A stretch of 64,000 bases of DNA from Hevea brasiliensis (Eukaryota; Streptophyta; Magnoliopsida; Malpighiales; Euphorbiaceae). Shown here one piece after another: positions 35,564 to 47,290 of this stretch (the first letter of the stretch is position 1; the number at the start of each line of letters is the position of its first letter). The notes beneath the pieces are model-generated. The model ran no database searches. It was not told the DNA's origin and saw only the letters and a list, made by a program, of their open reading frames with translations. Location of the stretch: the NCBI RefSeq assembly GCF_030052815.1, contig NC_079507.1:57539119-57603118 (forward strand), in the 5' to 3' direction. The position numbers and the translations under genes were made by a program.

Positions 35564-36240
35564 CCGGATCTCTCTTGCCTCCTGTAAACCAGGCAAAATA
35601 TAAATTGTAGAGTTTTATTGGGTTGAGCACTGCCAGCAATTTTCAATCATCTGCTGGTGATGATGGATGATGGATGATGGTTTCCTTGGATTTTTATGAT
35701 TCTTGATCAATGGTGATCGCAGGTTTGGCTGTATGGGCACTTATTTCTAACCAACTTCCTATTAACTTGACTAGAATCAGAGTACATGTATACTACTAAA
35801 GGAGCCTCCATCCCCCTTTTATGTATAGATCCTAGAAGAGGAAGGGAGCAAAAGGTGTAAATCTCATAATTTTTTGTCTTGTTGCTTTGTTGATGAAAAG
35901 GGGTCTCCACACCTTGATCTGTATTGTTGTCTGTTCTACATTGACTTAAAAATCAGTGAACTTTTCAATACTGAAAAAAGGTAGCCATCAGTAAAATGTG
36001 CATATCCACATTATCCAGATTTTCAATCCATTGAATTTTGCATCCATTGGATTTTGTCGTAGATGAAGGCTCATTGCTTCACTTAGAGTTGATAACCCAA
36101 ACCTTCATCAAATAGAGTGCAATTATCATTTTGGAATTAGTGTCGATGATCGTATTCTGTTTTCGAAGATTCTGTTCATGCTCAGATTTCAGCTAGATTA
36201 CAACTTGAGACTTGATTTGCTGCTGTATGGTATTGAGTTT
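35564..36240 (+). other. 3' UTR and downstream region of the AHK4-like gene
   Basis: Moderate GC then falling, with a (GATGATG)n minirepeat at 35656-35682. The cleavage site was not identified. No other feature seen. Confidence 0.4.
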
Positions 36241-36912
36241 TCGTCTTGTTCATTTAATAAGATTAAAATATATAGAGAAGAAAAAGGGAGGGTAGCCAAA
36301 AAAAGTCATTATTTAAAAAATACAAATAAAAATATATTTTTAGCATCAAATATATAAGTTCGTCGCTAATAATAAATTTTAGTGACAATAATTTGTTGCT
36401 AGTCCATATTATTTCATCGCTGGTACATTTTAACGCATGCTAAGGCAGACCATTTTGTGTACTGCCTCTGCTATTGCTATCTACACTGATTCTTCTGTCT
36501 AACAAAAGTGAGGACTCATCTTTTGGACTGAGTAGGAATAGCTAGACGCGAGAGAAAGACAAAAACAATGGTTCTAGTGGCCTTATCGAATTTGTTCCCG
36601 AGTTAAGGTCACCATTTTCTTTTGCTTTGGTTACTCTTTCTTTGGTCGGTCACTAAACTGCTTTCATTTCAGGCGTACACTTGCCTTGCCTTGCCTTGCC
36701 TATGCTTGCTTCTCGGCTTTGAACTTCAAACATTAACCTCCCTAAGAATTTGATAAATAAAAATAAAATAAAGAAATAATTAATTGAATAAGAATCCATT
36801 TTTTTAAATTCGATAAGGATAAATGATCTTTTTATATTATATTATTCAATTTTCGATGATTAATCAATTTGATCATTTAGATATTATCATTCATGATATT
36901 GATTAGACTCAA
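36241..36912. other. Intergenic DNA
   Basis: No gene recognised. Contains a small CCTTG repeat at 36682-36702. Confidence 0.5.
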
Positions 36913-37090
36913 TGATGTGACCCAACCGCAAGTGCACAGGTCGGTCGCACAAGTAGTATAGAAAATGATATCGTTTCCATGGAGAGTTATATTAGACTCG
37001 ATGATGTGGCCCAACCACAAATGCACAGATCGCATAAGTAGTATAGAAAATGATATCGTTCTCACGGAGAATTATGTTAGTGATTGAATT
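36913..37090. repeat. Tandem duplication of an 89-bp LTR-like terminus
   Basis: 36913-37001 and 37002-37090 share the TGATGTGRCCCAACC...GTAGTATAGAAAATGATATCGTT block. Each copy is preceded by ATTAGACTCRA. The second copy forms the 5' end of the candidate LTR described next. Confidence 0.8.
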
Positions 37091-38747
37091 GCTGATGTAA
37101 AATTAACTAATTATAGTTAAATTTAAACTAAAAAGGTAATAAAAGGAAGGGAATGGAATTTTAATTGTAATTTCAACTAAGAAATAATCTAAATAGGAAT
37201 CCAACTATATTTATAAGAAATAAAACCTACAAAAGTAAGTGTGGCAAAAATTTAATTGATAATCAATCAAACTCAACTAACAATCAATGATAATAAAATG
37301 ATTCCAGAGTTTAGGGATTCATATTCAATGTAATTTGAGATTTTAAATTGGTTATCCAAATACATGGGAATTATAGATTTAAAGGAGATTAATTCTTAAA
37401 TCCTTTGAATACCCTTTCGAGTGAGACAAAGAGTGTTTTAATTAACTTAATCCTATTTTTGTAGAGCTGAAATTAATTAAAATTCATTAAGTTCTTTAAT
37501 CAATCTATTAATCCTCTTAATCCTTAGTCTATTTCTAGATCCAAGTTAATTAAGTCCAATTTATTGATTATCTATATGAAAGTTTTCTCCTTTTGGTGCT
37601 TTAACCAAGGATTATGAACATTACTTAATGAGATCCTACACTAAGTATGTCATTGAGTACACAAAAAATGGATGAAACCTCATAAAAACCATATAACATG
37701 GATTACCCAATTAAAATTCATAAAATATCTTAAATATTGCATACCCAAATTCCAGAATTCTTAAAAACTACTCACTACCCATATTTAATGCAAAAGATTC
37801 TAAATAAATATGGAAATAAATCTGAAAAATAAACTAAGAATTAAGAAACCCAATAAAAAAAAAGGTAGAAAATAGTGAAGAAAAGATGAAATTTCCAAAT
37901 CTGGGTCAGGAATGAAAGCAAATGTCGACTGCTTCCTGTCCCTTGCCTTTTTTGTGTCTTTCTCCTTTCCTCTATTTTCTGTCTGTCTAAATGAGATAAA
38001 AATTCTTTATTTATATTTTCTGACAAAGAAACCCTAAAATGGTATGTGAGGTCATCGATTCATGTGGGAGAATCTTTTTTTTTTCTAGCTCATTTATGAA
38101 GAAATGCACAGGTCATGCAAGATCTTGTTCCAATTTGGCAGTTACAGAGGCTTTCCATGAGGTTGCACAAGTTATGTGGGCTGCCTGTGCAAGTTTCTGC
38201 ATGCTTTGAAGCCTCCCATGAAAGTGTATAACTGGACTGTATAATTTATGCTGCAAGTTATGCAAGTTTCGACAGTTTTAGAGTCTCTTCCGTGAAGCTA
38301 CATGAGGGAAGGCATGAAAGTGCATAAGTTATGCAGCAGGTTGTGCAAGTTTCGGTTGGTGTAGGGTCTCTTCCGTGAATCTGCAAAAGGAATCCGCATA
38401 AGCTGTGCACTTTTCGGCAGATATTCAATTCTTTCTAATTTCTATGCAAAAAATGCACAGGTTATACAGTAAGTCATGCGGATTTCGGCAACTTCACAAT
38501 TTTTAATTTCCAAGCTTCATTTTAACACTTTTGCGCTTGAAAATTACTTTCACTCGCATAATTACTTTTTAGTCCATCAAAAACACCATTTTATCTACAA
38601 ATCAAAAACAAAATTACAAATTAGTCTAGAAATAAACAATTATGCAAAATTAACTAAATGACTAAAAAAATTAATTAAAAATAACTAACAAATCAATAAA
38701 ATGACCATGAAATCTAACTTAATTAACTATGTAAAATGTATGCATCA
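37002..38747. mobile_element. Candidate solo LTR, 1.75 kb, with CTCGA target duplication
   Basis: The segment starts TGATGTGGCC and ends GTATGCATCA, so it has TG...CA termini. It is flanked on both sides by the 5-bp direct repeat CTCGA (36997-37001 and 38748-38752). There is no coding domain, no primer-binding site and no second LTR. The 3' half (38090-38480) is made of degenerate repeats around TGCACAGGTTATGCAAG and TTTCGGCAG. These features fit a solo LTR of a family I cannot name. A short non-autonomous DNA element is the alternative. Confidence 0.5.
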
Positions 38748-38752
38748 CTCGA

Positions 38753-40813
38753 TATCATCGAGATGAAATTAATTCCATTGAATTTAGTATACATTGCTGA
38801 TATTTTTAGCAATAAGATGCTTTTTCACAATATTTCATCTTTTTATTGACGGTACATTCGTTTCTAACTCCATAAGTAATTTCTAATAATGCTATAATAT
38901 ATATAAATTAAAATTTTAATATTATTTTTCTAATAATTATATTTATAATAAAAAATTTTATTATAATTCCTAATATATTAATTCTATAATCTTAATCTTG
39001 CAAGTATTATTAATTTATGAAAAATTATTTAATTTATTATAATAAAATCGATAAAAAAAATCTTAAAAACTAAATTTCTAAATATTTATAAACTTATAAT
39101 ATGGAGAAATAATAGGATAAACAAAAATACCCTTAATATAATTATAAAATTACTCCTAAAAATAATTATTTATTTAGCATAATTATAAAATTATTATTAA
39201 AAATTAAATATTTAATTAAATAAAAATTTGCATTTATATAATAGCCATTAAATACTATCCTATTCAACGATGACTGTCTTATTTATTACAAATTTATAGT
39301 AACTTTTTTTTTTAAATTTAATAACGACTAAGCTCTAACGAAATATTAAAATCGAGAATTTAAATTCTTAATTCAATTAATTACAAGTTTGTAAATAGAA
39401 ACCATCCAATCATATCAAAGCCATACATAATTTTGTAAAAAAAAAAAATATTAATCTTAGCCTATGCTCAGTCTATAATTTTATATGGTTTGTGTAATTG
39501 ACAACTGGAAAAGAAATTTTTTAGTGTGATTATTTGTAATTACGTAATTTTCAAATCGTTAATTATATTAAAATATTTTTTAGCATAAAATTTCAATTAA
39601 AAATAAATATAAAATATATTTTATATTATAAATATATTTTATATAATAATAAAAATATTTAAATATAAAATTTAAATCAATGAACTATTTTATTAATAAA
39701 ATAAAATTTTAAAAATTATATTATAATTTATCGTTAATCATCTCAAATTGAATTTAGTTGCTTTAGTTACAATTGTGACGATTAACTGAAATTCAACTCT
39801 AAACGCACAATTTAAAGTTTTGATCATAATCATAAATATTCTAAAAGTTTTGAATTTTTTTTAATAAACTTAAAATTTATTATTTTAATCGAAAATAATT
39901 TTTTAAATTACCAACATAATATTTGATGTTTTTATATATATATTTTTTCAATTTATTAATAGAAAATCCATTAATAAATACTAACAGACCTTAATTCATT
40001 AATAAAGAAAAATTAGTACCAAGATTCACGGCAACCGACTGCGTCCATTATAATTGAATTATCAACAAATTTTATAGGAATCCATTGATAATCCATTTAT
40101 TTCTTGTAATGTAAAAAGGATTGATAAATAAAGTAAACCATCAGCTGGAATTACTAATCAAGTAAGCTTTCAGGGTCAAAATCTGGATGACAAGCAAATA
40201 CAAGAAGAATTAGACAAATATGATTGGCAACATACCAATATTACAAGCACAAAATTCCCAAAACTTTTATTTAAGTTAGCTTGTTTTCTTCATCAAGCAA
40301 AGAATTTTTACATATCCAAACATTGGAAAATCCAAACCAAAAGGCATATTCCTTATTATTCTTGTAGTAATATTATTATTATCTGATTGCAGAAAGATTT
40401 TGATCTCTAAGGCCTTGCTTGGACATCTATTAATATCCATGCTAATTTGCATAATTATATTTGTACTAATTGTCCAAGACCAAGGCATGCTCTAATTCAC
40501 CTTCAACCAGCTGGTAGCCGCATGCATGATTGGTATAGCTCAGCTCTTGCATTTCTGGCAAAAGGATAAATTAAAGGAGTCATTTTTAACATTAACAAAT
40601 GCTATTGATTTTCAAGTTTTGAAAAAAAGTTGAAAAATAAAATTTTTATTATAAAGAAAAACAACTAAATTTTTTTTCTTTTTTTTTAATCTTAATTAAC
40701 TTTTAAAAAATTGATTTTTCAGTTTTTCATTTGAAAAACTAATACATGTCAATATAAAAATCTATTTTTCAGTTTTCTTAAAAAATTTTTCCAAAAAACT
40801 ACTCTTAATTAAG
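38753..40813. other. AT-rich intergenic DNA
   Basis: No gene or structured repeat recognised; AT-rich throughout, with a slightly less AT-rich patch at 40020-40560. Confidence 0.5.
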
Positions 40814-41388
40814 CAAACTTTCACTTCAACTGTTGAAAATCAATGATCGATATTTTTAAATGATTTCCATCTATTCTATCAAAATATTTAATTCATTTTT
40901 AAAGAAAAATTTTAATCTAATCAAATAAGATATAATTTTTTTTATTAAATTAAATATCAATTAATATCGAATTATACTAAAAAAATTGATTTTAACTCAC
41001 ATAATAATTAGTATTAAAATTATTTTAATTTTCCATAAGTGAACAAACTTTCACTTCAACTGTTGAAAATCAATTGTTGATGTTTTTAAATGATTTCCAT
41101 CTATTCTATCAAAATATTTAATTCATTTTTAAAGAAAATTTTTAATCTAATCAAATAAGATATAATTTGTTTTTATTAAGTTAAATGCCAATTAATATCG
41201 GATTATATTAAAAAAATTAATTTTAACCCATATAATAATTAATATTAAAATTATTTTAATTTTCCATAAGTGAACAAACTTTACTTCAACTGTTGAAAAT
41301 CAATGGTTGATGTTTTTAAATGATTCCTATCTATTCTATCAAAATATTTAATTCATTTTTAAAGAAAAATTTTAATCTACTCAAATCA
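40814..41388. repeat. Tandem array, ~230-bp unit, 2.5 copies
   Basis: Copies begin at 40814, 41044 and 41275 (CAAACTTTCACTTCAACTGTTGAAAATCAAT). The third stops at about 41388 (TTTTAATCTACTCAAATCA). Units differ by scattered substitutions and small indels. The array ends about 140 bp upstream of the TATA box of the EG45-like gene, so it forms that gene's distal promoter. Confidence 0.9.
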
Positions 41389-41529
41389 GTAATAATGCCT
41401 CGCAATGCCAAAGAAAATTGTCTTGGACTCCAATCCATATTTCGCAATGTCCAGCAATAAAAAAACAAACTATATGTCAAATAGAAGAAAATTTGCTTGT
41501 GTGATGTATTCATGTACACAACCATATGA

Positions 41530-41538
41530 CTATAAATA
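41530..41538 (+). promoter_or_regulatory. TATA box of the EG45-like gene
   Basis: CTATAAATA lies 66 nt upstream of the ATG at 41597, an ordinary spacing for a plant gene with a short leader. Confidence 0.65.
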
Positions 41539-41596
41539 GCTATTAGTTCATAGCATTATGCCCATCACTTGTTTAATTAGCTAACTAAAGAACGTA

Positions 41597-42366
41597 ATGG
41601 TGATGGAAACAATTAACCGTATGCTTATTTTCTCCATGATAACCCTAGGGTTAGTCTTCTGCTTCTTCCCAAAAGAAGCTGCGGCGGACCAGGGGACTGC
41701 TACCTTCTACACTCCTCCATACGTTCGTAAGCTTTCATGAACTTTTATTCTTTAAAATTTTGATGCAAGGATATCAATTATATTGAGAGATTCTTTAATG
41801 TATTTGCTAATATATTGTTCTTTTCTTTCTCCTACTGATAGAAGATATCTAGATGATGGTCTAACAATATATTCTTATAGCTTTGATTGGATTAAAAATG
41901 CAGCATCTTCATGCTATGGGAATTCAGATGAAGGTGTAATGATTGCAGCAGCAAGTGAAGCAATATGGGACAACCGAGCAGCTTGTGGAAGAAACTATAG
42001 AGTGACTTGCCTAAGTGCAACCAACAAGGGAGACCCTCACCCTTGCAATGGTAACTCTGTGGTTGTGAAAATTGTGGACTATTGCCCCCCACCAGGTTGT
42101 CAGGCCACCATTGATTTATCTCAAGAAGCTTTTTCCTCCATCGCCAACCCTGATGCTGGAAAGATTAATATTGCCTTTGATCGGTAATTAACATATTCAG
42201 GCTTCATTCAACTTATTAATACATGCATCTTATAATATTCTCACTATTTTTGCTACACTAAGCATGATCATCAACTAAAGAATACACATAATTAATTAAT
42301 ATCTTGAACAGGGAGTTAAATTCATTTAATTAAATTTCTTTATTTTGTGTTTAATGCAGTGTGTGA
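41597..42366 (+). CDS. EG45-like domain secreted protein (plant natriuretic peptide type)
   Basis: Three coding exons, 41597-41726, 41904-42183 and 42360-42366, give 138 residues. The last exon adds only part of an Arg codon, a Val and TGA. Residues 1-30 are a signal peptide (hydrophobic ILIFSM...GLVFCFF core, likely cut after KEAAA). The mature ~108-residue protein begins DQGTATFYTPPYVPS and is a single double-psi beta-barrel of the expansin domain-1 type. It has six cysteines (47, 71, 79, 91, 104, 109) and the blocks AAASEAIWDNRAACG, VVVKIVDYCP and TIDLSQEAF. It lacks the expansin C-terminal domain. This is the EG45/PNP-A class, extracellular proteins tied to water and ion balance and stress. 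There are in-frame ATGs at codons 1, 3, 9 and 14; I chose the first because it follows the TATA box most simply. Confidence 0.9.
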
Positions 42367-42450
42367 AGTGAGAAGAGGGTTATGTTTCTGTTGGGTGGAA
42401 ATAAGAGGCGTTTGAAGATACCAGAAGCAGCAGTGAATTAAAGTTATTAT

Positions 42451-42512
42451 GTGCTTGAAAAAGATGTATTTGTAAAATAAAGTTTAAGTGCTTGAACAAG
42501 ATGTATTTGTAA
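42451..42512 (+). repeat. 37-bp direct repeat in the EG45 3' UTR
   Basis: GTGCTTGAAAAAGATGTATTTGTAA at 42451 is repeated with one change at 42488. An AATAAA polyadenylation signal lies at 42476-42481 between them. Confidence 0.8.
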
Positions 42513-42619
42513 TATTGTCAATATTCAGAAAAATAAATTAATTAAGATGCATGGGTCCGTAGTTTTGCACTAAACTAGCCCAGGAATTGTAGACTTCGGC
42601 CTACTCTGCATATGATCCC

Positions 42620-42700
42620 GAGCATTCAAAAACTCCAGAGCTCTAGCATGAATAAGCAGATCATTTGGAAAAAAAAAAAAAAAAAAAAAGAGCATTCCAA
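42620..42700 (+). mobile_element. Very short poly(A) retroposed fragment
   Basis: A 59-bp insert (42631-42689) ends in 21 A. It is flanked by the near-perfect direct repeats GAGCATTCAAA (42620-42630) and GAGCATTCCAA (42690-42700). This has the form of a severely 5'-truncated LINE or SINE insertion. The 38 non-A bases are too few to classify. Confidence 0.5.
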
Positions 42701-44550
42701 AGAAACCACAGTCTCCAGCAAGCCACTCCAGAAACCAGGGGCTAATTATTGTAGATTATAATAACATGTCGTTATGAGGAAAACTTAATCAATGAGGACC
42801 GAAGCAAACATAAATGTACATAAATAATTACGTATGAAACTGAAATTAATTTTGAAATTAGCTTTACATAGCTAGAACTCTCTTGCTAGGCTCTGCAAAA
42901 TACCACCTTGATGTTTTGATTTCTGATATAATCAAGCTAAGTAATAACTAATCTAAGCATGTTAATGTTTGATTTTGATTCACAAGATTAGATATTCTAG
43001 GAGTAGCTTCCAGGTTTTGGCAGCTTACTTCCATTGTTATTATTGGAAATTTAGTGTAAATTAAAGAATGAATGGAAGTGGAATAATGATCTTTTGTTTA
43101 GTTATCATACAATCAAAATGAGCAGAAAGCTTAATTTGTATGGTTCTCTTTCCTGTTACAAAAGATCATGAAGAGACCAGATGCATGTTTTCTGCAAAGC
43201 TTGTCAGCCATTGGCAGGAACAAACTTGTTCATATTATTATATATACTACAAATTTATTCTATATGTGGAGGCCCAACTAGAGGCAGCAAATTTAGACCT
43301 TATCCATCGATCAGAAAGCAATTCATGATTGTGATTAAATTGAAATCTTGGTCACAAATATTATATAAATATAGGGACCGAAAGGTGGAGAGTTCATGGA
43401 AGATGGGACAGAAATAATGGTGAAAAATTCCAAAGCAATGCAAGAAGATTAAGCTTTGTCATCTTCATTTGGCACTAGCGACATATAGCTCCTATAATCA
43501 AACAAGACATTAATGACAACCATTAGAAAAAGCAAAATTACAGACATTCTTGATTATATATGCATTCAAATTATAAACTGCAAATTATTCCCCAAAAAGG
43601 ACAAATGCTGGTGGCATTATAAATGTTCTACTTGATTTTTTATGAACTTAAACCATCATCCTATCATTTCAAATACAACAAATAATATTATAATAATATT
43701 TTTATTCATATAAATATTTTACCATATATATTATTAATTTAAATAATTAATTAAGTATTCAACTAATTTAAGCAAGAGTAATTTACATAAATTTTTAACT
43801 TACAATAAATTTGCATCAATAAAAAAAATTAAATTTAAAAATCAAAATTTGCATAAATATGTCTGTTTATTTTAATCAATAACCAAATGGTAGTTGACCA
43901 CAACTATATTTTTTTCAACGCCCATGTTACCTTAATATTGTTTTTTATTGTTATTTGTATTAAATACTATTATTTATTATTACATTAAATATTGTTATTG
44001 ATTGCATAGATTATTCTATTATATAGAATTTAGAAATTTATATATTACTTTATTATATTTTATTATCATATATCATATAGTATTGTTATATTATTATATT
44101 ATAATTATATTATATTATATTTTTTATTATTTATTTAATTTTTAGATTTTTAATAGACTACTTAATATCTATGGACAATGGATGCTATTCAAAGTAGTGT
44201 CTCATTGTCTATGAACAATGGAAACTCTTTAAAATAGTGTTTCGTCTATAAAACATTATTATGGCTAGCGTCTTGTCTTCGAACTCATCCAGCTCGGCAA
44301 CATTTCACTTCTCTTTTAATTAAGTTGAAACTCGCCCCTGGTTTTTTATGTTACACCCATTTAGAAAGAAGTCCATTAGTGTATCACACTTGCTTAATGA
44401 GTCATGAATAGTACATCCTAATTGTAGTTTTTTTTTATTAGATATTAATTGGTTAGTTTAATTATCATCACAGGGGGATTGCACTTACTGCTTTTAATTG
44501 CTAATCCCGGCTAAATCATGACCATAATTTTTCATGCATCTTATATGCAG
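42701..44550. other. Intergenic DNA
   Basis: No intact gene recognised. AT-rich, especially 43670-44150. If the BAHD relic at 44551 had a first exon it is not visible here. Confidence 0.45.
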
Positions 44551-44792
44551 ATAACCAAGTTTGCTTGCGGAGGAATTGCGATCGGTTTTAGTGTTAGCCA
44601 TGCTTTATTTGGTGGTGTGGCAGCATTAATTTTCTAGCATCATGGGCTCATTTAACAAGTGGAAAAGATAAATCTGGACTTAGTCTACCTAACCATTCAA
44701 GAGAGCCCATTTTGCGTGCGATCTATTCTACTAATTCAAGCCCCACAAAAGCTTCAATATATGAACAAGACATTGGCGACATTAAGATGTCA
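44551..44792 (+). pseudogene. BAHD acyltransferase exon remnant
   Basis: A splice acceptor (TTATATGCAG) precedes ITKFACGGIAIGFSVSHALF, the segment of BAHD acyltransferases leading into the catalytic HxxxD. Here the motif reads HALFG: the Asp codon is GGT (44611-44613), so the conserved Asp is lost. A one-base deletion about 44627-44632 then shifts the frame. In the new frame the family sequence continues as LASWAHLTSGKDKSGLSLPN and so on to about 44792. BAHD enzymes acylate secondary metabolites from acyl-CoA donors. This copy has no first exon, no DFGWG end and no catalytic Asp, so it is dead. Confidence 0.75.
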
Positions 44793-45636
44793 ATATATAT
44801 ATACATATGAGTTGTTGCTTTTGATAAATAAGTAGATGTCAATAAGAAATGATTTGGTGCAGAATAGGTATGGCTACGAACATGTTGTTAACGTGTTCCT
44901 TAATTAGTGTATTTATATATCTAAATTTATATTTGGTAATTCCTTCCATGGTTGTTCTCTAGTTTTCTTCTCCTTCTTTGTCCTCTTCTAAATTCTAACT
45001 TAGGATTTAGGTTGGGTGTATCAGGAGGTCTAGTAATTGAGTTTTAGTTGAATAGTGCATACTAAATTTTTTCTAAATATTTTCATTTATAAAATTGATC
45101 TGCTTATAAAAAAAATGATCAAATACAATATTTCACACCTAAATTTTATCAAAAAAAGCTCGCAATACTCTGAACTTCAAAAACTATCCGTGACACATTT
45201 CAACTAAAGAGCTAGAATTCCAATTGTGCTGATATAATGATTTATTGATGAGAATTTAAATGGTATCATAATTTTACTAGTGTATTATAGGAAATTTATA
45301 ATAATTGAGGTGTGTCATAGAAAATTTAGGACACCACGAGTTTTTGTTTTATATATAAAATTCAGGGGTAGAAATTGTTTAAAAAAATTAATAGAATTTT
45401 CATAAAATCATGTTTTGTTTTCATTTTTTTAAATAAATTTTTTATTTAAAAAATTATATTATTTTATTTTAAAAATTAAAAAAAATAATTATATTAAATT
45501 CTTGTAAAATAATGATTGCACTAAATAAATTTCAGTCATTTCTCTTTATCTAAAATCAAATAAAAAATATTCATATATTCTCACTGTTTTGTCAATTTTC
45601 AACATTGCAAATTCCAAATCTTCGATTAATTAGTTC
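44793..45636. other. Intergenic DNA left of the viral fragment
   Basis: AT-rich with no coding similarity noticed. It may contain the left junction of the endogenous viral insertion. Confidence 0.4.
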
Positions 45637-47290
45637 TTGATAGCATCTCTAGCTAATAATAATCAAATTTATTTAGACATAACTGTATTAGTAACATGCC
45701 AAACACCTACTCCCTCTGTTGAAACCATATTACAACAGTATTCTCCTTCAGACATAGTTAACCTTTCTTCTTCCCTTTCTTTCTCCTCGCCTCTTCGCAG
45801 AACACTCTCTTCCCAGATAGATAATCTTGTTGAGATATCTACCCTTCTTGAAGATGCTCAAATAGGAGAATCTCTCTTACCCCTCCTTAGCCCCTATAAC
45901 ATTTATCGCAGGTCTGGTTCTTTCACCAGAGGTATAAGATCTTTGTTAAACTCTCAAAGATACTACCTAAGGAATATGTCCAAGCATCTCGCATGGACCA
46001 GTGCAGTCTACATGCCATTTCCTCAGAGCAGTATGTAACCCTTGAGATTCCTTTTCCTCTAGTACCCAGATGGAGAAATGAGGGATATTCCCACCTGCAT
46101 TTTGGTGCAGTTAGACTAATCCTTACTCTGCATAGAAGAAGAGGACTTCCAGTTACTGCCAGAGTCTCTCTATCAGACACCTGTTTTCTCCAATATGAAT
46201 ATGTTGTCATTGGCACCTGCCTTATTACAGTCCATGCTGGAAGTGTAGTTCTCACCTTCTTTCCCAACTATAATATGTCTCTCCGAGACCCAAACCTTTG
46301 TACAGCCTTAAAGGTACAGGTCCAGATCACTGGTGCGGATCAAGTGACTTCTTCTATGATTGCCACCCTCCACCATCAGATCATTTATAGACTACAAGAT
46401 CATGCAATTGATCTCGCTCAGGCTTTAGTATCTTCAAATGCGTTGCTTATCCTTGCGGATACTGACATAACGCCTACAATAGTCCAGATTCCTCGGCAGA
46501 TTCCTAGATCAGAACTTGAACAACTTATTCCTAAAGTCTGGCTCACAAATTATGAGAAGATTCATTCTACTTTTCAACCCATCCAGATTATAGAATCGTC
46601 TTTTTGAAGATAATCTGATGGGATAGTCTAGACCACATTCCAACCAGCAAGACACTCTAAAAGCTCTCTACCCATTTTCCAATAGATGATGGTTACTTCA
46701 ATTCCCAAAGAGAAAAAATGGTACCCCATTCGAGCAGTTACTTCAGACAACCATTATATCCCATGAAGATCAATGGACATTGTCCCTGGGATCTCCCGGG
46801 ATCAGGTCTATGTGATGATGATTGTAATTGTGCTAATGATTATTGGGCAAATGAGTGTGGACATCCATTATCAGAAAACAACTGGAAAAGGCTAATCAGG
46901 ACCAAAAAGGCATCCTGTCGATCACCATTCTGCCATTCATCTCATCATAAGGATGATCCAGATGAAAGTCCTTGGATTGTTATTCATGAAGAAACCAAAT
47001 AAAAGAAGCCAAACTCTCATTACTTCACAACCTTTCATTCCTCCTCAATTACCCATTACACTGACTGATCAACCACCTTCGGATGACTCTGACACATTTG
47101 ATTCTTCAGATTCTGATCCTAATGATCAAATAACAAATCTTACTGAATTGCTTATGACAGATCCTATTGCCCCTTCTGCCTTTGAAACTGGCACTACTGG
47201 TGCTATAGGACCTCCTTCACTAGGTCCAACAACTGAACCTACTGCAAGTACCCCTCATGTTGATATTCCAAATGATGATGTGAACTGAGA
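45637..47290 (+). pseudogene. Endogenous caulimovirid fragment (movement-protein region), broken
   Basis: 45637-46607 resembles the 30K-superfamily movement protein of plant pararetroviruses (Caulimoviridae). The match lies in the central beta-rich block, which in this copy runs from about 46035 to 46330. The upstream portion is in frame 1 and the main domain in frame 3, so a frameshift lies at roughly 45940-45960. The domain then ends at a stop at 46605-46607. Downstream, two shorter frames (46718-47002 and 46953-47288, different frames) include a Cys/Asp-rich patch and a Ser/Asp-rich acidic stretch that could be from a capsid-side region. No protease, reverse transcriptase or RNase H was found, so this is a partial, inactive integrated copy. 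The genus cannot be fixed from this piece. Confidence 0.7.
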
